Assembly: GCF_026642255.1 (NCBI RefSeq)
Contig: NZ_CP113264.1
Span: 5,270,001 to 5,334,000 of the forward strand
From: Streptomonospora nanhaiensis
Lineage (GTDB): Bacteria > Actinomycetota > Actinomycetes > Streptosporangiales > Streptosporangiaceae
DNA: 64,000 bases
Reading direction: 5' to 3'
Shown here: piece after piece, positions 37,065 to 46,104 of the stretch
Layout of the letters: each line of letters opens with the position of its first letter
How positions within the stretch are numbered: the first letter of the stretch is position 1
The notes under the pieces: model-generated
Told to the model about the DNA's origin: nothing
Database searches by the model: none
The model's input: the letters and a program-made list of their open reading frames with translations, nothing else
Position numbers and translations under genes: made by a program

Positions 37065-39506
37065 CTAGTTGCGGACCCGGTAGACGTCGTAGACGCCGTC
37101 CACGCCGCGGACGGCGCGGAGCACGCTGCCCAGGTGGGCGGGGTCGGCCATCTCGAACGTGAACCGGCTCTGGGCGACCCGGTCGCGGCTCGTCTGGACG
37201 GTCGCGGACAGGATGTTGACGTGCTGGTCGGACAGCACCCGCGTGATGTCGGAGAGCAGGCGGGACCGGTCCAGCGCCTCCACCTGCAACGCCACCAGGA
37301 ACATCGAGTCCTCGGTGGGCGACCAGTCCACCTTGACCATGCGCTCGGTGTCCAGGGTCGCGGCGTTCACGCAGTCCTCGCGGTGCACGGACACGCCGTT
37401 CCCGCGGGTGACGAAACCGACGATCTCGTCGCCGGGGACCGGCGTACAGCACTTGGACAGGCGCGCCCACACGTCGGCGTCGCCCTCCACGACCACGCCG
37501 GGGTTGCCCGCCTGGCGCTGGCGCGGCGCCTTGGTGGGCAGGGACGACTCCGCGATGTCCTCGGTGTGGCTCTCCAGCCCGCCCAGCGAGTCGACGAGCT
37601 TGGCCACCACGCTCTGCGCGCTGACCTGGTGCTCGCCCACGGCCGCGTAGAGGGAGTCCACGTCCGGATAGCGCAGGTCGCCGGCCAGGGCGATGAGCGC
37701 CTCGCCGCTGAACAGGCGCTTGACCGGGAGCTCCTGCTTGCGCATCACCTTCGCGATCTCGTCCTTGCCCTGGTCGATCGCCGCCTCGCGGCGCTCCTTC
37801 GTGAACCAGTGCCGGATCTTGTTGCGGGCGCGCGCGCTCTTGACGAAGTTCAGCCAGTCCCGGCTGGGACCGGCGTCGGGCGTCTTGGAGGTGAGGATCT
37901 CCACGGTCTCGCCGTTGTGCAGCTCGTTCTCCAGCGGGACGAGGCGGCCGTTGATCCTGGCCCCGACCGTGCGGTGGCCGACCTCGGTGTGGACCGCGTA
38001 GGCGAAGTCGACGGCGGTGGCGCCCTGGGGCAGGGGGATGACGTCGCCGTCGGGGGTGAAGACGAACACCTCCTGCACCGACAGGTCGAACCGCAGCGAC
38101 TCCAGGAACTCGCCCGGGTCCTTGGTCTCCTGCTGCCAGTCGATGAGCTGGCGCAGCCACTGCATGTCCGTGCTGCCCTTGGGCCTGGCCTCGGGGCCGC
38201 TGTTGCGGTCCTCCTTGTACTTCCAGTGCGCGGCGATTCCGTACTCGGCACGGCGGTGCATCGCCCTGGTGCGGATCTGGAGTTCGACCGGGTTGCCCGA
38301 GGGCCCTATCACCGTCGTGTGCAGCGACTGGTACATGTTGAACTTGGGCATCGCGATGTAGTCCTTGAACCGCCCGGGCACGGGGTTCCACCGCGCGTGA
38401 ATGGTCCCGAGGGCCGCGTAGCAGTCGCGGACGCTGTCCACCAGGACCCGCACGGCGATGAGGTCGTAGATCTCGTCGAAGCCGCAGTTGCGGGCGATCA
38501 TCTTCTGGTAGATCGAGTAGTAGTGCTTGGGGCGCCCGCGCACGGTCGCCTTGAGCTTGGACTCGCGCAGGTCGCCCGAGACCGCCTCGATGACCTCCTG
38601 GAGGTAGACGTCGCGCCGGGGGGCGCGCTCGGACACCAGGCGGGCGATCTCGTCGAAGCGCTTGGGGTAGAGGGTGGCGAACGCCAGGTCCTCCAGCTCC
38701 CACTTGATGGTGTTCATGCCCAGCCGGTGGGCCAGCGGGGCGAAGATCTCCAGGGTCTCGCGGGCCTTCTTCTCCCTCTTCGCCTTGGACGGCAGGTAGC
38801 GCAGGGTGCGCATGTTGTGCAGCCGGTCGCACAGCTTGATGACCAGGACGCGGATGTCGCGGGCCATCGCCACGACCATCTTGCGCACCGTCTCGGCCTG
38901 GGTGGCCTCGCCGTACTTGACCTTGTCGAGCTTGGTGACGCCGTCGACGAGCTCGGCGATCTCGTCGCCGAAGTCGGCGCGTAGCTCGTCCAGCGAGTAG
39001 TCGGTGTCCTCGACGGTGTCGTGCAGCAGCGCGGCGGCGAGGGTGGCCTCCTGCATCCCCAGCTCGGCGAGGATCGTGGCGACCGCGAGCGGGTGGGTGA
39101 TGTAGGGGTCGCCGCTCTTGCGCTTCTGCTCGCGGTGGTGGTGGGCCGCCACCTCGTAGGCGCGCTCGATCAGCCGCACGTCCACCTTGGGATGGGTGGC
39201 CCGCACGGTCTTGATCAGTGGTTCGAGCACCGGGTTCATCGTCACTCCCCGCTGGGCGCCGAGTCGGGCGAGCCTTCTGCGTACTCGCACGGTGGAGGGC
39301 GTCGCGGAGGGCGCCGGATGCCTCGGCGTCCCCTCCCCGTAGACGTCGGAGGGCGCCGCTCCGTTCGCGGCGCCCTCCGGACGGCCCTCCTGTGGTCCTG
39401 CGTCCGCGGACGGCACACCGGTGCCGTCCGCGTGCCCTCCCGGCACGGCGGGCCGCCGCGGCTCGCTCGCGGATACCGCCCCGGTCGAAACCACTTCGCT
39501 TGGCAT
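37065..39506 (-). CDS. relA: Bifunctional (p)ppGpp synthetase/hydrolase (RelA/SpoT)
   Basis: An 813-residue Rel enzyme, normal for actinobacteria. In order: HD hydrolase domain from about 105 ([40 protein letters not shown]), synthetase domain ([40 protein letters not shown]), TGS domain ([20 protein letters not shown]) and C-terminal ACT ([20 protein letters not shown]). The catalytic HD pair and synthetase residues are intact, so both activities are expected. The first about 90 residues are an Ala/Pro-rich extension. The start ATG 39506 follows GGGAGG. apt and yajC lie upstream in the same direction, but a 270-bp gap suggests relA has its own promoter. Confidence 0.95.
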   Translation of the reverse strand: MPSEVVSTGAVSASEPRRPAVPGGHADGTGVPSADAGPQEGRPEGAANGAAPSDVYGEGTPRHPAPSATPSTVRVRRRLARLGAQRGVTMNPVLEPLIKTVRATHPKVDVRLIERAYEVAAHHHREQKRKSGDPYITHPLAVATILAELGMQEATLAAALLHDTVEDTDYSLDELRADFGDEIAELVDGVTKLDKVKYGEATQAETVRKMVVAMARDIRVLVIKLCDRLHNMRTLRYLPSKAKREKKARETLEIFAPLAHRLGMNTIKWELEDLAFATLYPKRFDEIARLVSERAPRRDVYLQEVIEAVSGDLRESKLKATVRGRPKHYYSIYQKMIARNCGFDEIYDLIAVRVLVDSVRDCYAALGTIHARWNPVPGRFKDYIAMPKFNMYQSLHTTVIGPSGNPVELQIRTRAMHRRAEYGIAAHWKYKEDRNSGPEARPKGSTDMQWLRQLIDWQQETKDPGEFLESLRFDLSVQEVFVFTPDGDVIPLPQGATAVDFAYAVHTEVGHRTVGARINGRLVPLENELHNGETVEILTSKTPDAGPSRDWLNFVKSARARNKIRHWFTKERREAAIDQGKDEIAKVMRKQELPVKRLFSGEALIALAGDLRYPDVDSLYAAVGEHQVSAQSVVAKLVDSLGGLESHTEDIAESSLPTKAPRQRQAGNPGVVVEGDADVWARLSKCCTPVPGDEIVGFVTRGNGVSVHREDCVNAATLDTERMVKVDWSPTEDSMFLVALQVEALDRSRLLSDITRVLSDQHVNILSATVQTSRDRVAQSRFTFEMADPAHLGSVLRAVRGVDGVYDVYRVRN

Positions 39507-39672
39507 GCCTACCTCCCGCGGATTCGCCCGGGGGCGCGGGCGCCGTCAGCGCCGCCCGGCTCCACCGGTGCACGTGCGTGTCATCAGGGCCAGTCGTGAC
39601 ATGGTCGCCGCGGTACCTCTCCCACCAGTCTAGTGTTCGGCCCCCGACCCCACCCCACCAGGTACGACAACG

Positions 39673-39688
39673 GGTGACCCGGGTCACC
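39673..39688. promoter_or_regulatory. Perfect 16-bp palindrome upstream of relA
   Basis: GGTGACCCGGGTCACC is fully self-complementary. It lies about 170 bp before the relA start, in the 270-bp gap that must hold the relA promoter, so it is a candidate operator. The binding protein is unknown. Confidence 0.45.
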
Positions 39689-39780
39689 AAACGCGTCACA
39701 TCCCGTGGTGGAGTACGTCAACGGTGACGAACCGCCGCGCATTCCCGCGGCGGCGGCGCCTGGCTCGGCGCGGCTCGGGG

Positions 39781-40335
39781 TCAGGCCGAGAGGAGGGCGT
39801 GCAGCTCCACGTCGGGCAACTTCTCGCGGCCGTGGAGCGCTGAGAGCTCCATCAGGACGGAGAATCCCACGACCGTACCACCCGCCTTGCGGACCAGGTC
39901 CACCGCGGCCCTGCCGGTGCCCCCGGTCGCGAGGACGTCGTCGACGATGAGCACGCGGCTGCCCGGGACGATCGCGTCGGCGTGGATCTCGACGGTCGCG
40001 GTCCCGTACTCCAGATCATAGGACTGGTCGATGGTCCGCGCGGGCAGTTTCCCCGCTTTGCGGGCGGGGACGAAGCCCGCGCCCAGCTCCATGGCGACCG
40101 GCGCCCCGAAGATGAAGCCGCGCGCCTCCAGCCCGACCACGTGGTCCACCCCGAGCCCGCGGTAGGGCGCGCAGAGGCCGTCCACGGCGGCCGCGAAGGC
40201 CTCCCGGTGGTTGAGCAGCGGCGTGATGTCCTTGAACAGGATGCCGGCGTGCGGGAAGTCCGGGATGTCGCGGATCTGCGCCTCGATGAGCTCCGTGCTC
40301 GGGGCGCCGTCCGCGGTCGCGGTGTCGTGGGGCAT
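39781..40335 (-). CDS. apt: Adenine phosphoribosyltransferase
   Basis: A 184-residue purine salvage enzyme making AMP from adenine and PRPP. The start is ATG 40335 behind AGAAGG; the frame runs further upstream without support. Family features: IRDIPDFPHAGILFKDITPL, VVGLEARGFIFGAPVAMELG, FVPARKAGKLPARTI and the PRPP loop VLIVDDVLATGGTGRAAVDL. Normally it follows secF; here it directly follows yajC with a 118-bp gap. Confidence 0.95.
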   Translation of the reverse strand: MPHDTATADGAPSTELIEAQIRDIPDFPHAGILFKDITPLLNHREAFAAAVDGLCAPYRGLGVDHVVGLEARGFIFGAPVAMELGAGFVPARKAGKLPARTIDQSYDLEYGTATVEIHADAIVPGSRVLIVDDVLATGGTGRAAVDLVRKAGGTVVGFSVLMELSALHGREKLPDVELHALLSA

Positions 40336-40453
40336 GTTCGGTGGAACCTTCTGCTGTGGTGTCGGGGCGGTCGCGTCCGGGCCGGACACGGCGGTACCGG
40401 CCCCGGAGGGGGGCCGGTACCGAAGTCTGTGGACCCGCCGGGGCCCGGGGGCC

Positions 40454-40819
40454 TCAGCCCTTGGGCTTGTCGTCGTCGCCGAAGTCGGGACGGTCCTCGA
40501 CCGGGGTGTCGTCCACGGCGGGGGTGATGACCTCGCCCACACCGGCCTTGAGCATGCGGATCCGCGTGCCGGGGGCGATCTCCAGCAGGACGTCCTGCTC
40601 GTGGATCTCGACGATGGTCGCGAAGATGCCAGCCTTGGTCATCACCTCGACGCCCGGGGCCAGCGCGCTCTGCATCTGCGCCTCCTGCTGGCGGCGCTTC
40701 TGGTTCGGGCGCCAGAACAGCAGCCAGAAGACCAGGATGATCATCAGGAACGGGAAGAGCATGCCGAGAAGCCCGCCCGTGGGCTCTGCTGCGTCGGCGA
40801 GATGGTAAAGGCCCTGCAC
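40454..40819 (-). CDS. yajC: Preprotein translocase subunit YajC
   Basis: A 121-residue single-span membrane protein of the Sec holotranslocon. The membrane helix (LLGMLFPFLMIILVFWLLFW) is followed by the family's RPNQKRRQQEAQMQSALAPG and MTKAGIFATIVEIHEQDVLL. Start is GTG 40819 behind AGGAAGGA. SecD and SecF, its usual partners encoded just downstream, are absent here. Confidence 0.92.
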   Translation of the reverse strand: MQGLYHLADAAEPTGGLLGMLFPFLMIILVFWLLFWRPNQKRRQQEAQMQSALAPGVEVMTKAGIFATIVEIHEQDVLLEIAPGTRIRMLKAGVGEVITPAVDDTPVEDRPDFGDDDKPKG

Positions 40820-41166
40820 GGGGGCGTCCTTCCTGACGTTTCGTCATGTGGTCCGCGGGTGCCGGTGGGGCACTCCGGCGGCCACCTTCTTCGTGTCGCC
40901 CGAACCCGGAACGATCCGGACCACACCCGGCACGTACAACGCGCGGGGCGGCCGAGTCGTTCCGCCGGTGTCGGACAACACGTACGGAGCCCTGCCCCGT
41001 ATCGGCTGATTCGTCCAAAGTTTACGTGGCGCCGGTCACCGATCCCCCACCGCCGGAGATCGGAGTGTTAACGGTTCAGCCCCGTTTCACACACGCGGGA
41101 CCCATTGTGCCCGGTGCGACGCCCCCTGTCAGCCCGCCCGGTCAGGAGGCGCCGCGGACCGTCCGG
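40820..41166. other. Gene-free stretch between ruvB and yajC
   Basis: About 350 bp with AT-richer patches around 40990-41075 (AAAGTTTACG, GTGTTAACGG) that probably carry the yajC promoter. I see no gene, strong hairpin or repeat. Confidence 0.4.
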
Positions 41167-42318
41167 TCAGGGCGTCGTCCCGGAGGCACCGCCCCCGGCG
41201 CCGGCCCCCGCGGCGGTGCCGGGCGCGGAGGCCCCGGCGGACGCGGGACCGGCGGACCCCGCGCCGAACGCGGCGTCCGGCGGCGGGGTGAGGCCCATGT
41301 GCGCCCAGGCCTGCGGCGTGGCCACCCGGCCGCGCGGGGTGCGCGCCAGGAAGCCGGACCGGACGAGGAACGGCTCGGCGACGACCTCCACGGTCTCCGC
41401 CTCCTCCCCCACCGACACCGCGAGCGTGGACAGGCCGACGGGGCCCCCGCGGAAGCGGTGCATGAGGACGTCGAGGATGGCGCGGTCCAGCCGGTCCAGG
41501 CCGAGGCCGTCGACCTCGTACAGCTCGAGCGCGGCACGGGCGGTCCGCAGCGACAGCTGCCCATCCCCCCGGACCTCGGCGTAGTCGCGCACCCGGCGCA
41601 GCAGCCGGTTGGCGATACGGGGCGTCCCGCGCGAGCGCCCGGCGATCTCCCGGGCCGCGTCCTCCGCGAGGGGCGCCCCGAGCAGACCCGCCGAGCGGTG
41701 CAGGATCAGCTCCAGCTCGTCCGGGGAGTAGAAGTCCATGTGCGCGGTGAAACCGAACCGGTCGCGCAGCGGGGCGGGCAGCATGCCCGCCCGGGTGGTG
41801 GCCCCGACCAGGGTGAACGGGGCGATCTCCAGGGGGATGGCGGTCGCGCCGGGGCCCTTGCCGACCACGACGTCGACCCGGTAGTCCTCCATCGCGACGT
41901 AGAGCATCTCCTCGGCGGGCCGGGCCATCCGGTGGATCTCGTCCAGGAACAGCACCTCGCCCTCCTGGAGGGTGGAGAGGACGGCCGCCAGGTCGCCGGA
42001 GCGCTCGATGGCCGGGCCCGACGTGATGCGCAGCGGGGCGCCCATCTCGGCGGCGATGATCATGGCCAGGGTGGTCTTGCCCAGGCCGGGGCCCCCGGAC
42101 ATGAGGATGTGGTCCGGGGCCCGGTTGCGCCTCCGGGCGCTGTCGAGCACCAGGGAGAGCTGCTCGCGCACCCGCTCCTGCCCGACGAACTCGTCCAGGG
42201 CGCGGGGGCGCAGGGCGCCCTCGACCTGGCGGTCGTCGAGGCTGGCGTCGGAGGAGACCGCCTCGCGCTCGTACGGGGCGGCCCCGTGGGCCTCGCCGGA
42301 CTCGTACGGTTCGTGCAT
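41167..42318 (-). CDS. ruvB: Holliday junction branch migration ATPase RuvB
   Basis: A 383-residue AAA+ motor, starting at ATG 42318 ([12 protein letters not shown]). Walker A is [20 protein letters not shown], Walker B is [19 protein letters not shown], sensor I is [19 protein letters not shown], and the winged-helix tail has [17 protein letters not shown]. About 35 extra Gly/Ala residues follow the usual C terminus. It is 14 bp after ruvA in the same operon and drives branch migration with RuvA. Confidence 0.96.
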   Translation of the reverse strand: MHEPYESGEAHGAAPYEREAVSSDASLDDRQVEGALRPRALDEFVGQERVREQLSLVLDSARRRNRAPDHILMSGGPGLGKTTLAMIIAAEMGAPLRITSGPAIERSGDLAAVLSTLQEGEVLFLDEIHRMARPAEEMLYVAMEDYRVDVVVGKGPGATAIPLEIAPFTLVGATTRAGMLPAPLRDRFGFTAHMDFYSPDELELILHRSAGLLGAPLAEDAAREIAGRSRGTPRIANRLLRRVRDYAEVRGDGQLSLRTARAALELYEVDGLGLDRLDRAILDVLMHRFRGGPVGLSTLAVSVGEEAETVEVVAEPFLVRSGFLARTPRGRVATPQAWAHMGLTPPPDAAFGAGSAGPASAGASAPGTAAGAGAGGGASGTTP

Positions 42319-42332
42319 GGGGTGCCTTCCTC

Positions 42333-42947
42333 CTAGGCGCGGCTGAGCCTGCGCAGGGCGGTGCGCAGCAGGACGGCGACGTCGGTGCTCGCGGACTCGG
42401 CGGTGACGGCGGCCGCGGCGGCCTCGGCGTCCTTGGCCGACCAGCCGAGGTTGACGAGGCCGGAGACGACCTGCGCGCGCCGGGCGGCGTCGGACGCCCC
42501 CGCCGGGGCCCCCTCCGCGGGGGGCAGCGTGCCGTCGGTGAGGACGGGCGACTCCAGCTTGCCCGCCAGCTCCAGGACGATGCGCTGCGCGCCCTTCCTC
42601 CCGATGCCCGGCACACGGGTCAGGGCAGCGGTGTCCTCGGTCGCCACGGCCTGGCGCAGGCCGGCCGGGCTGTGGACGGAGAGGATCGCCAGGGCCAGTC
42701 GCGGTCCGACCCCGGACGCGGTCTGCAACTGCTCGAACAGGTGCCTCTCGTCGTCGTCGGCGAACCCGAACAGGGTCAGGGAGTCCTCGCGGACGATGAG
42801 GCTGGTGGACACGGTGCCGGTCTCGCCGACGTGGAGCCGGGACAGGGCGGAGGGGGTGCACTGGACGGTCATGCCGACCCCGCCGACGTCGATCACGGCG
42901 CTGCCGGCGCCGCGTGCGGCCACCCGGCCGGTGAGGAACGCGATCAT
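42333..42947 (-). CDS. ruvA: Holliday junction DNA-binding protein RuvA
   Basis: A 204-residue RuvA of normal length from ATG 42947. The OB-fold domain starts [20 protein letters not shown], the helix-hairpin-helix region holds [20 protein letters not shown] and [20 protein letters not shown], and the C-terminal domain that contacts RuvB is [20 protein letters not shown]. Second gene of ruvC-ruvA-ruvB. Confidence 0.95.
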   Translation of the reverse strand: MIAFLTGRVAARGAGSAVIDVGGVGMTVQCTPSALSRLHVGETGTVSTSLIVREDSLTLFGFADDDERHLFEQLQTASGVGPRLALAILSVHSPAGLRQAVATEDTAALTRVPGIGRKGAQRIVLELAGKLESPVLTDGTLPPAEGAPAGASDAARRAQVVSGLVNLGWSAKDAEAAAAAVTAESASTDVAVLLRTALRRLSRA

Positions 42948-42997
42948 CTCGTGCGGGCACCGGGGGCGGTGCCCTTCTCCTTCCTGGGGGCGGGGAG

Positions 42998-43546
42998 CTA
43001 GCGGCCGCGGGTGCGGCGGGCGAGTTCCACCTTGCGGGCGAAGTCCTGTGCGGCCTGGGCGACCCGGGCCTGCGCCCCGCCGCGCCAGATGTGGCAGATG
43101 GCGAGGGCGACGGCGTCCGCCGCGTCCGCGGGCCTGGGAGGACCGTCGAGTCCGAGGATACGCGCCACCATGGTGCCGACCTGCGCCTTGTCGGCGCGGC
43201 CGCTGCCGGTGATGGCGGCCTTGGCCTCGCTCGGTGTGTGCAGGGCGACGGGCAGGCCCCGGCGCGCGGCGCACACCAGGGCGATGCCGCTGGCCTGGGC
43301 CGTGCCCATGACCGTGCTGAGGTTGTGCTGGGCGAAGACCCGTTCGACGGCGACCGCGTCGGGCCGGAACCGGTCCAGCCACTCCTCGATCCCGCGCTCG
43401 ATGCCGACGAGCCTCTGGGGCAGCTCGGTGTCGGGGCTGGTGCGGACGGCGTCGGCCCCGAGGAGGGTGAGCGGCTTGCCGATGGCCCCCTCGACGACAC
43501 CGACCCCGCACCGGGTCAACCCCGGGTCGATCCCCAACACTCGCAC
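42998..43546 (-). CDS. ruvC: Holliday junction resolvase RuvC
   Basis: A 182-residue endonuclease from GTG 43546 ([16 protein letters not shown]); longer upstream starts lack support. Catalytic acids are in [22 protein letters not shown] and the late [15 protein letters not shown]. It cuts crossed strands of junctions moved by RuvAB. In most actinobacteria yebC directly precedes ruvC; here the next upstream gene is a TetR regulator and yebC is 14.7 kb away. Confidence 0.95.
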   Translation of the reverse strand: MRVLGIDPGLTRCGVGVVEGAIGKPLTLLGADAVRTSPDTELPQRLVGIERGIEEWLDRFRPDAVAVERVFAQHNLSTVMGTAQASGIALVCAARRGLPVALHTPSEAKAAITGSGRADKAQVGTMVARILGLDGPPRPADAADAVALAICHIWRGGAQARVAQAAQDFARKVELARRTRGR

Positions 43547-43693
43547 TCCGCCCACCCTCGCCCGTCTTCGCGCATGTCCTCGAACGTCCGTTCGCACCAT
43601 GCTAGCGGTGGGCGCCGACCCCCCGCCGTCCGTCCGCCCGGGCGTGTCGCCTCCCCCGCCTGACCGGCACGCCCCGCGCGATCCCCCTGCGGA

Positions 43694-44338
43694 TCAGGCG
43701 GTCCGGTCCCGTTCGAGGCCGGCCGCGATGCCGTCGACGATCATGAGCAGGCCGTCCTCGAAGGCTTCGTCCCCACCGGGGTCCCCTCCTCCGGCGAGCG
43801 CCGCGGCCAGGGTGGGCGTCGCTCCGGTCAGCGCGGCCCGCGCCTCCTCGGGAAGGTCCTCGGGAGGCGTCTCCCCCGCGTCGGCGTGGCGCTGCGCGTC
43901 GGCCTGCTGCTGGAGGACCGAGCCCACCACGTAGTGGTCGACGAGGACCGCGGCGCGAACGGCGCGCACGGGACCGAAGCCGAAGCCGACCAGGACGGCG
44001 AGTTCGGCGTCGAAGGCGGCGAGGGTGGCCGCCCCCGCGCGGCTGCCCGCCACGACCCGGGCCGCGTCGCGGTGGGACGACAGCGCGGCCCGGTGTTCCC
44101 GGGCCCGGCGCAGCGACCAGGAACGCCAGTCCTCCCCGGGGCCCGGGGGGCTCTGGGGCGGGCGCAGGTGCTCGGCCATCCTGTCGAGGAGCTCCCGCTT
44201 GTCGCGGAAGTGCCAGTAGAGCGCCGGCGACTTCACGCCCAGGCGCTCGGCCAGCCGCCGGACGGTCAACCGGTCCAGCCCCTCGTCGTCGAGCAGTCCC
44301 AGTGCCGCCTCGACGATCGTCCGCCGGTCCACCCTCAC
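43694..44338 (-). CDS. TetR family regulator (TetR_C type)
   Basis: About 214 residues from GTG 44338, chosen for GAGGG five bases upstream. The ATG at 44380 lies inside the operator palindrome and is unlikely. The HTH is VRRLAERLGVKSPALYWHFR followed by DKRELLDRMAEH, and the C-terminal part resembles the tetracycline-repressor class (VRAAVLVDHYVVGSVLQQQ). It is divergent from the DUF998 gene and an exact inverted repeat lies between them, so it is very likely an autoregulated repressor of that gene. The ligand is unknown. Confidence 0.88.
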   Translation of the reverse strand: MRVDRRTIVEAALGLLDDEGLDRLTVRRLAERLGVKSPALYWHFRDKRELLDRMAEHLRPPQSPPGPGEDWRSWSLRRAREHRAALSSHRDAARVVAGSRAGAATLAAFDAELAVLVGFGFGPVRAVRAAVLVDHYVVGSVLQQQADAQRHADAGETPPEDLPEEARAALTGATPTLAAALAGGGDPGGDEAFEDGLLMIVDGIAAGLERDRTA

Positions 44339-44372
44339 ACCGCCCTCTGTCCCGTGTCTCCGGAACAGGGAG

Positions 44373-44406
44373 CTTATCACCGCTAAGGTAGCTTAGCGGT
44401 GATAAG
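44373..44406. promoter_or_regulatory. Perfect 15-bp inverted repeat, TetR operator
   Basis: CTTATCACCGCTAAG and CTTAGCGGTGATAAG are exact inverted copies around a 4-nt GTAG centre. The site sits between a tetR gene and the divergent DUF998 gene, 27 bp before the latter's start. A further half-site-like ACGCTAAG lies just downstream and merges with the DUF998 ribosome site. Confidence 0.8.
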
Positions 44407-44432
44407 GACTTACCAACGCTAAGGAGACAGGC

Positions 44433-45122
44433 ATGGCACCCCCCGCCGACCGCTTCACCCGCGCACTCCTCGCCTGCGGCGCCGCCGCCCCCCTGTTCGT
44501 CCCGGTGCTCCTCGCCGAGGGGGCGTACCGCCCGGACTACGAGCCGCTCCACCGGTTCGGCAGCGAACTCGCCCTCGGGGAGAGGGGCTGGATACAGACG
44601 GCCAACTTCATCGCCACCGGCCTCCTCCTGCTGACCTTCTCCGTCGGCGTGCGCAGGGCGGCGCCCACCGGCCGGAGCTCGTTCGCGCTGCCGGCCCTGA
44701 CCGCCCTGGCCGGGGCGTGCCTGGTCGTCGCCGGCGTGTTCCCGACCGACCCCGTGGGGGTCGGGACGGCGGGCGCGACCACCCCGGCCGGGACGGTCCA
44801 CGCGGTCAACGTGCTGCCCTTCCACGCCGCCCTCACCGCGGCGCCCCTGGCGATGGCGTGGCGCCTGGCCGCAGAGCCGGGACGGCGGGCGTGGGTGGCG
44901 TACTGCTGCGCCGCGGGCGCCCTCGTCCCGCCGCTCTTCGCGGCCTTCATGGCTTCCGCCGAGCACGGCTTCCACGGCCTGGGACAGCGGGTCGTCCTGA
45001 CGGTCGGACTGACCTGGTTCGCGGCCGCGGCATGGCTGCTCCTGCGCTCGACCGCCCGGAAGGACCCGGCCCCGGACGCGGGAGGTGGAAAAGGGGTGGA
45101 CGGGGGTCGGACTGCGTGCTAA
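44433..45122 (+). CDS. DUF998 family membrane protein
   Basis: A 229-residue multi-span membrane protein from ATG 44433, with AAGGAGA upstream. Features: an RFGSELALGERGWIQTANF segment equivalent to that in the paralogue at 9806, GACLVVAGVFPTDPVG, and HAVNVLPFHAALTAAPLAMA. About six hydrophobic helices. Control by the adjacent TetR is strongly suggested by the shared operator. Function of DUF998 is unknown. Confidence 0.8.
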   Translation: MAPPADRFTRALLACGAAAPLFVPVLLAEGAYRPDYEPLHRFGSELALGERGWIQTANFIATGLLLLTFSVGVRRAAPTGRSSFALPALTALAGACLVVAGVFPTDPVGVGTAGATTPAGTVHAVNVLPFHAALTAAPLAMAWRLAAEPGRRAWVAYCCAAGALVPPLFAAFMASAEHGFHGLGQRVVLTVGLTWFAAAAWLLLRSTARKDPAPDAGGGKGVDGGRTAC

Positions 45123-45128
45123 GTTCAT

Positions 45129-45155
45129 CTCAGTCAGAGAAAAACTCAGGTTGAG
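45129..45155 (+). promoter_or_regulatory. Tandem palindromes upstream of the NrtR-like gene
   Basis: Two 11-bp palindromes, CTC-AGTCA-GAG (45129-45139) and CTCA-GGT-TGAG (45145-45155), stand 5 bp apart, 18 bp before the GTG start. This is an AT-rich spot in GC-rich DNA. They are the natural candidate for autoregulation by the NrtR-like protein. Confidence 0.55.
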
Positions 45156-45173
45156 AATAACGAGGACCCGCAC

Positions 45174-46010
45174 GTGACCGAGGACAGGACGCCCCAGCAC
45201 GACGAGCCGGAGAGCAGGTTCCTCTCCGGCTACGACCCCCACGCCTTCGCCCCCGCCGCGGTCACCGTCGACGTCGTCGCCCTCACGATCCGTCCGGAGG
45301 CCGGGACCGGGGAGACCGGGGCCCGGCGGACGGGGACCCCCCACGTACTGCTCACACGGCGCGCCGCCCACCCGCAGCGCGGCCGGTGGGCGCTGCCCGG
45401 CGGGTTCGTCCGCGCGGAGGACGGGCCGGACGGCCCCGCCGACCCCGACCTGCCCGACGCCGCCCTGCGCGTGCTGTCGGAGAAGACCCGGCTCCCCACC
45501 GAGCTGCACCTGGAGCAGCTGGGCACCTACGGGGCGCGGGGGCGCGACCCCCGCATGCGCGTGTTCTCGGTCGCCCACATGCTCCTGGCCCCCGACCTGC
45601 CCGACCCCCACAGCGGCAGGGACACCGAGGAGGCCGCCTGGGTCCCGTGGAGCGAGCTCGGGCACGGCGAGGGCTCCCGGGCCGGCCGCGACCTCGCGTT
45701 CGACCACGGGCGGATCCTCGCCGACGCGGTCGAACGCGCCCGCTCCAAGCTGGAGTACACCGCCCTGGCCACCGCGTTCCTGCCGTCCGCCTTCACCATC
45801 ACGGCACTGCGGGAGGTGTACCAGGCGGTGTGGGGGCGCACCCTGCACGCCGCCAACTTCCACCGCAAGATCCTCGCCACCCCCGGGTTCGTGGAGGACA
45901 CCGGGGAACTCGCCGAGCACGGCGGCTCCGGAGGCGGGCGCCGTGCCCGCCTGTACCGGGCCGGCGGCGCCGCGCTCCTGCACCCGCCCCTGCTGAGGAG
46001 CACCCAGTGA
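45174..46010 (+). CDS. NrtR-like regulator (Nudix domain plus winged helix)
   Basis: A 278-residue protein from GTG 45174. The N-terminal Nudix-like domain has VTVDVVALTIRP, HPQRGRWALPGGFVRAED and GTYGARGRDPRMRVFSVAHM, the NrtR pattern. The Nudix box is decayed: the REXXEE stretch reads RVLSEK, so hydrolysis is unlikely, as in NrtR regulators that sense ADP-ribose-like ligands. The C-terminal winged helix is typical (KLEYTALATAFLPSAFTITA, LREVYQAVWGRTLHAANFHR). It heads a four-gene block and probably controls it through the palindromes before it. Classic NrtR governs NAD synthesis; no NAD gene is adjacent here. Confidence 0.85.
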   Translation: MTEDRTPQHDEPESRFLSGYDPHAFAPAAVTVDVVALTIRPEAGTGETGARRTGTPHVLLTRRAAHPQRGRWALPGGFVRAEDGPDGPADPDLPDAALRVLSEKTRLPTELHLEQLGTYGARGRDPRMRVFSVAHMLLAPDLPDPHSGRDTEEAAWVPWSELGHGEGSRAGRDLAFDHGRILADAVERARSKLEYTALATAFLPSAFTITALREVYQAVWGRTLHAANFHRKILATPGFVEDTGELAEHGGSGGGRRARLYRAGGAALLHPPLLRSTQ

Positions 46011-46104
46011 CCGGGGCGGTCCGACCGCGCCGGGACCCGCCCCGGCGCCGCCCCACCGTCCCCGCTCCGGGGGCCGCGCGCCACGTACGGGAAGGGAGGG
46101 ACCG

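Noticed and set aside
36826-39699. A 957-codon minus-strand frame over relA
   Set aside because: Out-of-frame shadow of relA, which has all its domains in the adjacent frame.
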